From contig CAYGUK010000064.1 in the NCBI GenBank assembly GCA_964352985.1, positions 1 to 22,152 of the forward strand: DNA of 22,152 nucleotides, given 5' to 3'. Of this stretch, positions 15,036-22,152 are shown piece by piece. Under the pieces are notes generated by a model, which was given only the letters and a program-made list of their open reading frames with translations, was not told the DNA's origin and did not search any database. Source of the stretch: CAYGUK01 sp964352985 (GTDB lineage Bacteria; Pseudomonadota; Gammaproteobacteria; JAHCLG01). A program made the position numbers and the translations under genes. The first letter of the stretch is position 1; the number at the start of each line of letters is the position of its first letter.

Positions 15036-15191
15036 ATGAATACTCAAAAACCTGAAGTTCATGTAAAAAAGACATGTAATGATGATGAGCCGTTAAAGAA
15101 AGATGAAAAGAAGCCTGAGCAATCCATTGTTGGAAAAAAGGTTCCACCATCGAACCGTGAGAAATCTGTTAAAGACTCGCCTCATAAATAA
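15036..15191 (+). CDS. Small Lys-rich protein, 51 residues, paralogue of the 12252 gene
   Basis: The product starts MNTQKPEVHVKKTCNDDEP, has the LKKDEKK centre and ends REKSVKDSPHK. It matches the 12252 product in exact length, in N-terminus, centre and C-terminus. The DNA upstream is shared as well, including GAGAAATGAT directly before the ATG and a CTAAACTT-CTAA-ATAG-like stretch. The intervening parts have diverged, so this is an old duplication kept under selection rather than a recent copy. The single Cys is not shared. A strong intrinsic terminator follows, which marks it as a single-gene transcript. Function unknown. Confidence 0.75.
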   Translation: MNTQKPEVHVKKTCNDDEPLKKDEKKPEQSIVGKKVPPSNREKSVKDSPHK

Positions 15192-15232
15192 CAGCCAGAA
15201 CTGTAAAGTTAACTAATTGTATCTTAACAAAG

Positions 15233-15274
15233 TCAAGCTTTTATTGTAATAACAGTAAAAGCTTGAAATTTTTA
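15233..15274 (+). terminator. Intrinsic terminator after the second 51-residue gene
   Basis: TCAAGCTTTTA (15233-15243) pairs perfectly over 11 bp with TAAAAGCTTGA (15256-15266) around a 12-base loop and is followed by AATTTTTA. Stem, position and T-run fit a Rho-independent terminator. It occupies the same relative place as the hairpin after the paralogue. Confidence 0.75.
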
Positions 15275-15441
15275 TGGAAACAATATTTTTTATTCATCAT
15301 ATTCAGCAATGTATCAATATTTCTAAAATCTTACGTAATATTGGTGTGCAATTATCATCTCAAATTAAAACGCTTTCCTCAGATGAAGATGTTTCAGATT
15401 CACAAGAAAGTAAAATACCTGAAGAGTTTGTTAAATCGTAA
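15274..15441 (+). pseudogene. Gene fragment cut off by IS66
   Basis: A 55-codon frame starts at the end of the terminator T-run and reads METIFFIHHIQQCINISKIL, later SSDEDVSDSQESKIPEEFV. Its stop codon (15439-15441) lies inside the IS66 terminal repeat, which begins at 15438, so the natural sequence was cut by the element. There is no ribosome binding site, so the first residues may not be coding; the second half with its Ser/Asp/Glu-rich run looks more protein-like. No family recognised; its former 3' part is not in this window. Confidence 0.35.
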
Positions 15442-15487
15442 GCGATCAAATTGGCCTGTGCCCGCAGGGTATAAAGAACAGTGTCGG

Positions 15488-16431
15488 TTAAGCAGCTACA
15501 TTTAACCGATCATTCAACTGAACATTCCAAGGTAAAAGAGACTCATAATCTTCGACTGTTTTGCACTTTGGAATTTCATCAAATAATGTTTTTAGATACT
15601 GATAAGGCTCAAGGCCATTGGTAATAGCAGTTCGCAAAATACTCATATGGGCACATAACGCCTTTGCACCTGCAATAGAATTAGCAAATAAGAAGTTTTT
15701 TCGAATGATAACAAACATTTTGATTACTTGTTCGGTGAGGTTGTTATCGAACTCTAGCCTGACATCATCAAGGTAACGAATAAGACCATCCCAATGTTTA
15801 ATAGTATAAGCAACTGCTTTACCTAATGGTGATTTTGGTAGTAATGTTGGATAAACCTTATCAAGCCACAGTTTAAATTCATCAAGAATGGGCTTTGCTT
15901 TTTCTAGTCGTAATTGATATCTTTCGTCAGAAGTCAAATGATTGTTTTTAGCATAGCGCTCAATTTTATAAAGCTGCCGATAAACACGCATAGCATGATG
16001 GGCAATATTATCTGTTTTAACTGCTTTGGCAATAGGCTCGAACTTTCGTCTGCTATGCGCATTACAATAACTTAAATTAATATCAGCGCTGGCAGTCAAA
16101 TCATTAAAAAATGGATCAGCGTCGCTATGTAGAATACCTTTAAAATCAGCAAACCAATCGCTCAAAATGATTTATGATTAACTGCTTTATATTCATAAAT
16201 AACAACTTTTTTATCTGGTGGTCCACCTCTAAAACAATAAGCATAAGATTTTGTTGTTGGTGGCCGCCCAGGCTCATTCAGGACTTGTAACGTTGTTGCG
16301 TCTAACGCACCAATATCATAGCTTAAAAATGCATCTTTAAATAAATTCAACATGGGTTGCAGTGGATGATGGCTATCTATCATCCAGCTGGCCAGTGAGC
16401 GCCGAGAGATATCAACACCAAAACAGTAACT
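15488..16431 (-). pseudogene. tnpC: IS66 transposase TnpC, N-terminally deleted and frameshifted
   Basis: The reading frame starts inside the gene at about 16431 (SYCFGVDISRRSLASWMI) and runs to a stop at 16162. It then continues in another frame from about 16170 (LSDWFADFKGILHSDADPFF) to the end at 15488. The DDE residues can still be seen: Asp in GALDATTLQVL, Asp in LHSDAD, and Glu in FDNNLTEQVIK, followed by RKNFLFANSIAGAKA. The ending YQYLKTLFDEIP...YESLLPWNV is typical of the family. The first 150-200 residues (coiled-coil and zinc-binding region) are deleted. It cannot give active transposase as it stands. Confidence 0.9.
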
Positions 16432-16615
16432 TATTTGCTTCTATAGTTGTGACATCCTGTTCAGAAAACTTAGTCACCCAATATAAAAAGCGATGATAAA
16501 TTAAGTTGTTTTCTTTGCAATATTTAACTTTTGATTGTTTACTCGCTTTATATTGCTCAATATGTTGTTGCTAGTATTGTTCTCGTTCAATGTCTGATTG
16601 ATGCTCTGTTGACAT
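16412..16615 (-). pseudogene. tnpA: IS66 accessory protein TnpA fragment with nonsense codon
   Basis: From ATG 16615 the frame reads MSTEHQSDIEREQY, hits TAG at 16571-16573 where relatives have Trp, and continues QQHIEQYKASKQSKVKYCKE, then NNLIYHRFLYWVTKF. The helix-turn-helix-like core with YCxENxLxYHxFxYW is the usual pattern of IS66 TnpA. Soon after SEQD it runs into TnpC sequence, marking the internal deletion junction near 16430-16440. Confidence 0.8.
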
Positions 16616-16706
16616 GATTACCTCATCGTCGTTATTTATTTCATGAGGTTTCAAGTATGTGGCTTTCTTTACGGCTTTGGTAGTACGTAGTTCTTTACCC
16701 GCTTAC

Positions 16707-17249
16707 TTTTACAGTGTTTGCAGCTAAAATGAATGAGTATGCTGTTGGAAACTGTGCTAATAGAGCTTGTTATGCGGCAATAAAGCTTTTTGACTTATTT
16801 AAACAAACTACATGGAAAATATCATTGGTGTCTAATTCTAAGAAAGATCACTTTGTTTTATATTTGCATGATAGCAGTAAGCAAGGAAAAGAAAGAAAAT
16901 ACTATGTTTATGATCCACTTACTAACCCAAAAGTTTTATTTGAGTTTGAAGATTATATAAAACTTATATTGCCATTATTCAAAGAAAAAAGGTCTAACTC
17001 AACGACTAAAATGCCCGAATTCAAATTTCTGGTTTCAAATAAAACGCGAGTATTTTTTGAAAATAATTATAATGACATTATTAAATTTATAGATGAATTA
17101 TTGCCTGATATTAAAAATAAAAACTCAATGAAGAGAAAATAAATTTATTAAGCGATGATTGGATAGTTGGTTATAGTGATCTGAAAAAAGAATTGTGTAA
17201 TAGTCGAAGCATCGAATTATCTTACTTTAGAAGAAGATAAGTAATCTTA
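16707..17249 (+). repeat. 543-bp exact direct repeat, copy B (abuts IS66)
   Basis: Identical to 11015-11557. Its first base is the one directly after the last base of the IS66 terminal repeat (16706), so this boundary was set by the element. The other boundary (17249) has no transposon or obvious sequence feature. Confidence 0.95.
16714..17142 (+). pseudogene. Truncated copy B of the Cys-His-Asp hydrolase-like gene
   Basis: This frame encodes the last 142 residues of the copy A product, identical in every residue. It keeps the Cys (residue 14), His (46) and Asp (67) of the presumed triad, but everything upstream has been replaced by IS66. The GTG at 16714 is an internal codon and has no ribosome binding site, so translation is unlikely. 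The out-of-frame C-terminal extension (to a stop at 17238-17240) is present here too, so the frameshift that removed the tail predates the duplication. Confidence 0.8.
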
Positions 17250-17311
17250 AATCAAGTTTAAAGTAGATTCATAATATTAGCATATTCACAAGTATATTAT
17301 ATTAAACAATA

Positions 17312-17821
17312 TTACTGTATTGGAGTGACTGGATGGGTACTTGTAGGGTTTGTTTGCAGAAGGCTGTCATCTAATATTTGATAGCCTGTGCCTGCATTTC
17401 CTATGATTTTTAATTTATGATCCCCTTTTTGTAAACAGGGGTTACTCGATCCGTTTGAATCAATAGATATTGTTAAAGGATCTTGATTGTCAATTGTTAA
17501 CCAACCTGTACTTTGGTCGTAGTGGAAATATATTAATACTTCATTGTTTGTTTGACATTCATCAGTATTAAACGTTATCTTTGCTGAAGCTGCTTTGCTT
17601 GGATCATTAATCGTTAAAAGATAGGGTTCATACTGTTGATGATTTACATCAATATTTTCAATTCTCTCTATTTTTAATCCGACTTCTAATTTCCCGAAAT
17701 ACTTTATTTGTTGATTTAATACATTTTCAGCATGGGCCGTTTTATTGTAAAATCCACAGGATAAAATCAAAACTAACAAAACTAGAATATGTTTTATTTT
17801 ATATCCAGGCATTAATTGCAT
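17312..17821 (-). CDS. Small exported protein (secreted or lipoprotein), unknown
   Basis: The protein has 169 residues. A basic start (MQLMPGYKIK) and a strong hydrophobic core (HILVLLVLILSCG) form a signal peptide. It offers two cleavage options: signal peptidase I after AHA31, or a loose lipobox ILSC with Cys22 as the lipidated residue. The mature part (about residues 32-169) is beta-rich and polar, with Cys89 (TDECQT) and Cys129 (NPCLQK) suited to a disulphide, ending in a Pro/Thr-rich tail (NPTSTHPVTPIQ). GAAGG lies 9 bases before ATG 17821 and supports the first Met. No family recognised. It is intact and lies 63 bases beyond the end of repeat copy B, on the opposite strand. Confidence 0.7.
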   Translation of the reverse strand: MQLMPGYKIKHILVLLVLILSCGFYNKTAHAENVLNQQIKYFGKLEVGLKIERIENIDVNHQQYEPYLLTINDPSKAASAKITFNTDECQTNNEVLIYFHYDQSTGWLTIDNQDPLTISIDSNGSSNPCLQKGDHKLKIIGNAGTGYQILDDSLLQTNPTSTHPVTPIQ

Positions 17822-18184
17822 ATGTTCGCGCCTTCAAGGCTGTGTAATATGTTATATTATAGCTCATTTAATTGAATCGGTTCGAAACACTAAACAGTCT
17901 ACAGTCAATAACTTAGCAAGGTTTCTATAATAAACCTATTTAAACCAATAAGTTCTGTCTAGTAAAGAGACTCTATTATATATGATTTAATATTCCTCAA
18001 AACTAAGATGAACTCGCTTAGTGATTGGCTGACTTAAATATTGATAAATGCTTTACTGGATACCTGCAAAGATCCCTTGCTAAATCAGGGCGATTATCCT
18101 CTGTCAATGGCGACATGACTTTTAATTATATTAGAAAAACTATGTGTCTTTTCGAATAAAAAATAATGCTAAGTTGAATGAGTT
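17822..18184. other. Intergenic region between the exported protein and the operon end
   Basis: These 363 bases hold the promoter region of the exported protein at the left. The rest, downstream of the MFS gene, shows no credible gene, RNA or clear terminator hairpin. Confidence 0.5.
17856..17861 (-). promoter_or_regulatory. -10 element of the exported protein gene
   Basis: On the minus strand a consensus TATAAT lies 34 bases before ATG 17821, giving a leader of about 28 bases with the GAAGG site inside it. No good -35 hexamer is seen at the usual spacing. Confidence 0.4.
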
Positions 18185-19384
18185 TTAAATTTTAACGCCT
18201 TTCAATTTTCGGATGAATCCAATGACTAATAATATGATTGACGAATACATGGCAGTATTTACTGAGAAAATATTACTAAGAAAGCCTGCCCATAAACTGC
18301 CGGTGAATTGTGAAAAATACATAATCATGAGATAGAGGGCGATTGCTCGAGTTGCAATTGATTTCGTAAAATGTGATTGAATTAATCCATTTATTGAAGC
18401 AACGCTTAAGCTCCAACCTAAGCCAAATAATGCAAGTGCGATTGCAACGATAACATGACTATGATGGCTTGCTAATAGTATTAAAACAAACGCAATTAAA
18501 CATAATGTATAACAGATTTTTAGTAAGCTTTGTCGAGTTATCGTTGCAACCAATGGCGGTAATACGACAACTGTTAATAAAGCACCACAACCGATGATAG
18601 CCATCAATAAACCTTGTCCACCCGCATTTTGATGTAATTCATATTTGGCTAAATAGGGCATCAGTGCCCATATTAAACTACCACTAAAAAAAATTAAAAA
18701 TGCATCAATTCCACAATCACGAAAAAGTGGGTCAGCGGTTATTTGTTTAATACATTTTTTATAGGCTATTTTTTCAACTACTGGAATGATGACTTTTTTT
18801 GATTGTCGAAAAAAGTTAATTGCGACTATGCCTAATAATATAGAGGATAACAAAAATATCCCATAGACAGGTAAAAACAATAATAACAAACCTGCGATAG
18901 CAGGCCCTAGTGTGCGGCAAATATTAAAACTTAAATTATTCATAATAGCAGCAAGTCGAATTTTATTTTCAGGCACCGTCGCTGCGATTCCTGCTTGTGC
19001 GGAAGGCATTCTAAAGGTGGTGGCCGTAGAAAATAGGAATGTCATTAAAATAAATATCCATGGATTTAACAAGCCACGAAAGGTTAAAAGACACAGTAAT
19101 AAAGAAATAAATGATAAACCCAGTTGCGCTAAAGTTAATACTTTATATTTATTAAAATGATCACCCGCGATACCCGCAAATAGGCCAAATAAAAATAAGG
19201 GTAATGTCGCAGCAACTTGCACCAGTGCATTGGTAAAAGGTGAAGTCGAAAGTTGAGTAATAATAATGGCACAGGCCATATTTTGCATCCAAATAGCACT
19301 GTTGCTGGCTAAGTTTGACACCCAAAAATTTCGATAGCTTTTATAACTAAACACATTGATTGCTTGGGAAAACATTTCAATCAT
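18185..19384 (-). CDS. MFS exporter, EntS-like (MFS_3 family)
   Basis: About 399 residues and 12 hydrophobic segments. The start FSYKSYRNFWVSNLASNSAIWMQNMA, shown here as two pieces by eye (YRNFW; SAIWMQ), is typical of the MFS_3 group that includes the enterobactin exporter EntS. Between helices 2 and 3 lies GIAGDHFNKYK, the MFS loop motif. Helix 5 carries NICRTLGPAIAGLLL, as in drug or siderophore exporters. The frame is open to 19453, but that start would overlap the upstream gene by 77 bases; ATGs at 19384 and 19375 straddle the upstream TGA (19377-19379), which implies translational coupling. As last gene of the operon it most likely exports the product of the two enzymes before it. The substrate is unknown. 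Confidence 0.88.
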   Translation of the reverse strand: MIEMFSQAINVFSYKSYRNFWVSNLASNSAIWMQNMACAIIITQLSTSPFTNALVQVAATLPLFLFGLFAGIAGDHFNKYKVLTLAQLGLSFISLLLCLLTFRGLLNPWIFILMTFLFSTATTFRMPSAQAGIAATVPENKIRLAAIMNNLSFNICRTLGPAIAGLLLLFLPVYGIFLLSSILLGIVAINFFRQSKKVIIPVVEKIAYKKCIKQITADPLFRDCGIDAFLIFFSGSLIWALMPYLAKYELHQNAGGQGLLMAIIGCGALLTVVVLPPLVATITRQSLLKICYTLCLIAFVLILLASHHSHVIVAIALALFGLGWSLSVASINGLIQSHFTKSIATRAIALYLMIMYFSQFTGSLWAGFLSNIFSVNTAMYSSIILLVIGFIRKLKGVKI

Positions 19385-20576
19385 TGCCCCATAGAATGTT
19401 GCTTTGTTGCCATAGATGAAGTTTATCGAATAATGATACCATAAGGCATTCATCTTGAGCTTGCAATACTATTTTAACGATTTCAGCATTTGACATCATC
19501 ATGTTTTCATAAGGTTTATTTATTTGGGCGTTTGATGAATAACTCACAATTTCTTGGAAGTTTGGTGCGTCAAATGATTTAAGAAGTTGCCCTTTTTTGG
19601 GTGGAATTAGAAAACGTCCACCACATTTACTGGGATGATCTGTGATATTAAACGAAGATTGATGATGATAACAGTAATCTAAATAAGCTAAGACAACATT
19701 AATGCCATAGGCAATTTCAATTTCTTTTAGTAAATCATTACCACCAATTCGACAAGCAATTTCACATAACGTTAGTGTGCCATTTTTTGTGACAAAAACT
19801 TCGATATGAAATAACGAATAATCTGGCATGGGATAAACACTATTTAGTAAATAACAGGCAAAATCTTTTAGTTTTTTATAATAAGGATGTTGTTCTGTTA
19901 ATGTATACGAACCTAAAGTTGTGCCATTCACAAAGTTTAAGCAATTTGACACATATTTCGCGGGACTAATTAACGATGACATCCCTTTTAGATAAAGGCC
20001 ATCAATATGATAAATTTCACCCTCTATAAAAGGTTCAACAATATAATCATAAGGATTTTCAATATCGATTGTTTGAAATCCTTCAATTGAATCAACTTTA
20101 TAAGTTTGAAATGAACCACGACCGGCTTGTGGTTTAACAATAACGGGATAACTTGCCTGCTGTGGGTCAAACTCTGATAATTTACAGGGGAGGGCAACAG
20201 ATACACCAAAACTTGCTGCAAGTTTTTTCATCGCAATTTTATCGCGAAATAATATTGCTTCGTGATATCGTTGACCGGGGATATCTAATATTTCTCGAAT
20301 TTCAGCGACACGTAAAATATCACCCTCAGATAAGGTAATAATATTATTGAAATGATATTTTTCGTGTAATTGGTAAATGTCTTGTATTACTTGATTATTG
20401 GAAAAATAATTTTCATACATTTTAATTTCTAAAAAAAGATTATTCTCTATTAATACTTTTTTAAATTCAGGATCACTCTCAGTAAATAATAACGTAGGTT
20501 TATCAATAATAGTTTTTAAACCATCAAGAGGAATACTTTTCAACATTTTTAGGGATGTCATTAATATTGTAGTCAT
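19377..20576 (-). CDS. ATP-grasp family ligase
   Basis: The protein has 399 residues. Residues ~1-110 form a pre-ATP-grasp alpha/beta domain. The ATP-grasp core follows: SYPVIVKPQAGRGS with Lys148 and a Gly-rich loop over the phosphates, DYIVEPFIEGEIYHIDG with acidic residues contacting adenine and ribose, then FHIEVFV (Glu259) and CEIACRIGGND (Glu272, Arg276, Asn280) for Mg2+ and phosphate binding. All key residues are present. Such enzymes activate a carboxylate as acyl phosphate and join it to an amine; this form resembles L-amino-acid/dipeptide ligases. Its start overlaps the stop of the flavoprotein gene as ATGA, and its stop overlaps the exporter start. The product of ligation cannot be read from sequence. 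Confidence 0.9.
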   Translation of the reverse strand: MTTILMTSLKMLKSIPLDGLKTIIDKPTLLFTESDPEFKKVLIENNLFLEIKMYENYFSNNQVIQDIYQLHEKYHFNNIITLSEGDILRVAEIREILDIPGQRYHEAILFRDKIAMKKLAASFGVSVALPCKLSEFDPQQASYPVIVKPQAGRGSFQTYKVDSIEGFQTIDIENPYDYIVEPFIEGEIYHIDGLYLKGMSSLISPAKYVSNCLNFVNGTTLGSYTLTEQHPYYKKLKDFACYLLNSVYPMPDYSLFHIEVFVTKNGTLTLCEIACRIGGNDLLKEIEIAYGINVVLAYLDYCYHHQSSFNITDHPSKCGGRFLIPPKKGQLLKSFDAPNFQEIVSYSSNAQINKPYENMMMSNAEIVKIVLQAQDECLMVSLFDKLHLWQQSNILWGND

Positions 20577-21985
20577 GCTGCTTCCTTTAGAGATAATAGT
20601 TGATTTAATAAAATGTGTGAAATTTTGTGCGCTTTATCTAAAATGTGGCTCATCGAGCTTGTAAATAAATATACCCCACAAGCTATATGCCCAATAGCAA
20701 ATAAATTTTGCTGACAAGTGATATCATTTTTTAGTTCGCCTGTATCGTAATTAACATCTATGCCACCATGACGGTGATAAGTGGTATAACGATTTTTAAC
20801 TAAGTTACTTACCAGCGGGATAGAGGACACATCTCTTGGTGCACCGGTTGCATTAATAGCAAAATCTGTTTTAATCTTTTTGCTTTGACAATAAAAATCG
20901 AAATCTTTAGTGTATTGTTTAATATGTATTAGACCGTGATGAAATTGTATTTCATTTTGCTTTTCTAATACATTTAATTTCGCATAATTCGGTGAAGCCA
21001 TAGAAACTCTTTTGGCTTGCCAATATTTATGTAGATGATGATAAAAATAATTTTGTTCATTTGTATTTAATAAATGCCAACATTTTTCAAATAACTTTCC
21101 AGATTGATACATTAAATTTTGCCATTGCAAATTGTCTTGATTACTTTGATTATGATTAATGAACACTTCGTAGATGTTAGTTGAATATTGAGCTTTTAAT
21201 TCAAGATTAAAAAGTGCCAGCAAATATCGTAATTTGTTTTTATGTCGAGCAATGTTTGCTAAAATTTTTTCTTCGTTAAAATAATTGTTTTGTTTAAAAT
21301 TTGTCGTAGCCAGGGGTTTTAAATATAAACCATTGCGGTTAAAAAGATTAATCTTCCCTGTATGGTGATTTTCTTTTAATGCTAAAGCGGCATCAACGGC
21401 CGATAGTCCGGTTCCGATAATGCCAATGGTTGCATTGGTTGGAATGTTTTTTAGATTCTTTGTCGGATAGGGGGTATGAATATAATTTTGACTTGTTAAA
21501 CGATAATGATTAATTTGTTGAGGATGACCCACCGCAAGAATCACACTTTGATAACAATGAAATTGTTGATGATTAGTCGCAATTAAATTATAACTTTCTT
21601 TATCTTGGTATAAATCTTTAATTTCTAGATTTATGCAACGTATCGTAAATTTTTGACTAAGAATAATTTGATTAAACTTAAATTGCATGTATTCGCCAAA
21701 TATTTTGCGTGAAACAAATCCATGGTTTTGTAGCAATAAAGTTGGATGATAACGTGAGAGCCATGTTGTAAATGAATTGGGGTCATCCGCATCAATACTC
21801 ATATCTTTATGATGGCGGTTTAATAAAATATGGTTATCATCATGTTGATAGGCATGTCCGGTGGCAAATAAATTTTGAGTTTGGAAAATATCAATCTGCA
21901 GCGGTAAGTTACAATGATTATAAAGGCTAACTAAACTTGCCAAACCACCGGCACCAAATCCAATTATAGCTATTTTGTACTGCAT
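20573..21985 (-). CDS. FAD/NAD(P)-binding oxidoreductase
   Basis: The protein has 470 residues. The N-terminal Rossmann motif is IAIIGFGAGGLASL (GFGAGG, 9-14). It is followed by ATGHAYQHDDNHILLN and the DMSIDADDPNSFTTWL segment, which mark the FAD_NAD_binding_9 group. A second dinucleotide motif IGIIGTGLSAVDAALAL lies near 187-203, as in flavin monooxygenases and amine N-hydroxylases that bind FAD and NADPH. FAINATGAPRD and LFAIGHIACG near the C-terminus close the FAD site. It is probably cytoplasmic and oxidises or hydroxylates a small substrate, but its reaction is unknown. It is the first clear gene of the operon and overlaps the ATP-grasp gene by 4 bases. No Shine-Dalgarno is visible before the ATG. 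His, Asn and Gln are unusually frequent. Confidence 0.87.
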   Translation of the reverse strand: MQYKIAIIGFGAGGLASLVSLYNHCNLPLQIDIFQTQNLFATGHAYQHDDNHILLNRHHKDMSIDADDPNSFTTWLSRYHPTLLLQNHGFVSRKIFGEYMQFKFNQIILSQKFTIRCINLEIKDLYQDKESYNLIATNHQQFHCYQSVILAVGHPQQINHYRLTSQNYIHTPYPTKNLKNIPTNATIGIIGTGLSAVDAALALKENHHTGKINLFNRNGLYLKPLATTNFKQNNYFNEEKILANIARHKNKLRYLLALFNLELKAQYSTNIYEVFINHNQSNQDNLQWQNLMYQSGKLFEKCWHLLNTNEQNYFYHHLHKYWQAKRVSMASPNYAKLNVLEKQNEIQFHHGLIHIKQYTKDFDFYCQSKKIKTDFAINATGAPRDVSSIPLVSNLVKNRYTTYHRHGGIDVNYDTGELKNDITCQQNLFAIGHIACGVYLFTSSMSHILDKAHKISHILLNQLLSLKEAA

Positions 21986-22039
21986 TTATAATATACCGTA
22001 ATGAATAATTAATAATGCAATAAAGGATAATGCAATCGC

Positions 22040-22152
22040 TTAAAATATGCAACATAGTATTAATACGTATCTTTTAATGTATCGTGAACGTTGATATGGA
22101 ATTAATGATATTTGTGATTTAATCGCATTGATGAAGGTATCTTGTAAGAATT
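22040..22152 (-). other. Possible C-terminus of a further operon gene (cut by window edge)
   Basis: On the minus strand a frame is open from the window edge to a TAA at 22040-22042, reading FLQDTFINAIKSQISLIPYQ, then RSRYIKRYVLILCCIF. It would end 54 bases before the flavoprotein start and could be the preceding gene of the same operon. At 36 codons in AT-rich DNA this may be chance. Confidence 0.3.

Larger units (their letters stand above)
15438..16706 (-). mobile_element. Internally deleted IS66-family element
   Basis: Both ends carry the terminal heptamer GTAAGCG pointing inward: GTAAGCGATCAAATTGGCCT at 15438 on the plus strand and GTAAGCGGGTAAAGAACTAC reading down from 16706 on the minus strand. 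Between them are an N-terminal accessory-protein (TnpA) piece and the last two thirds of TnpC. The TnpB gene and the start of TnpC are gone, so an element of usually about 2.5 kb is reduced to 1.27 kb. The flanking octamers (GTTAAATC left, TTTTACAG right) do not match, so there is no 8-bp target duplication. Confidence 0.85.

Noticed and set aside
15263..15505. 80-codon frame across the IS66 left end
   Set aside because: It crosses the IS66 terminal repeat and consists largely of chance hydrophobic codons; the frame starting at 15274 has better coding character.
1..22152. CRISPR arrays, tRNA or rRNA genes, prophage modules, toxin-antitoxin pairs
   Set aside because: I looked for regularly spaced repeats, tRNA-like cloverleaf motifs, phage structural genes and paired small genes with known toxin motifs and found none I could support.

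Overview
The window is AT-rich, gene-sparse DNA of the kind seen in host-associated gammaproteobacteria. Several things suggest a Legionellales-like intracellular lineage: a broken eukaryotic-type protein kinase with a prenylation-like tail, several large orphan proteins without recognisable relatives, a Cys-His-Asp hydrolase-like domain, and decayed IS66 and IS256 elements among pseudogenes. This placement is an inference; no rRNA or other marker gene is present.

Region by region. (1) 1-474 holds most of a cupin gene on the minus strand, cut by the window edge. (2) 651-1075 is a decayed protein kinase ending in a CaaX-like tail. (3) 1178-4771 is ordinary: a five-helix membrane protein facing ribonuclease Z (rnz) and an ABC-F ATPase that probably share a minus-strand transcript. 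(4) 5228-10270 holds three large proteins I do not recognise, two of which appear to share a C-terminal alpha/beta module. (5) 10585-17249 is a plastic accessory island. It has a frameshifted gene with a Cys-His-Asp hydrolase-like domain, a string of small genes with good ribosome binding sites (including a DUF1328/YtjA protein and a pair of 51-residue paralogues, each followed by a hairpin), an IS256 relic and an internally deleted IS66. The IS66 directly abuts an exact 543-bp second copy of the hydrolase-like gene's 3' end. (6) 17312-17821 is a small secreted or lipoprotein gene. (7) 18185-21985 is a tightly overlapped minus-strand operon: FAD/NAD(P)-binding oxidoreductase, ATP-grasp ligase, MFS exporter. 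A further open frame upstream of it reaches the window edge.

The best candidate for an undescribed system is the three-gene operon. A flavoenzyme, a carboxylate-amine ligase and an EntS-like exporter, with start and stop codons overlapping, look like a small pathway that makes and secretes an amino-acid-derived molecule. The second candidate is the small-protein island with its paralogous 51-residue genes. The clearest structural signal is the exact 543-bp duplication whose boundary coincides to the base with an IS66 end that lacks a target-site duplication.
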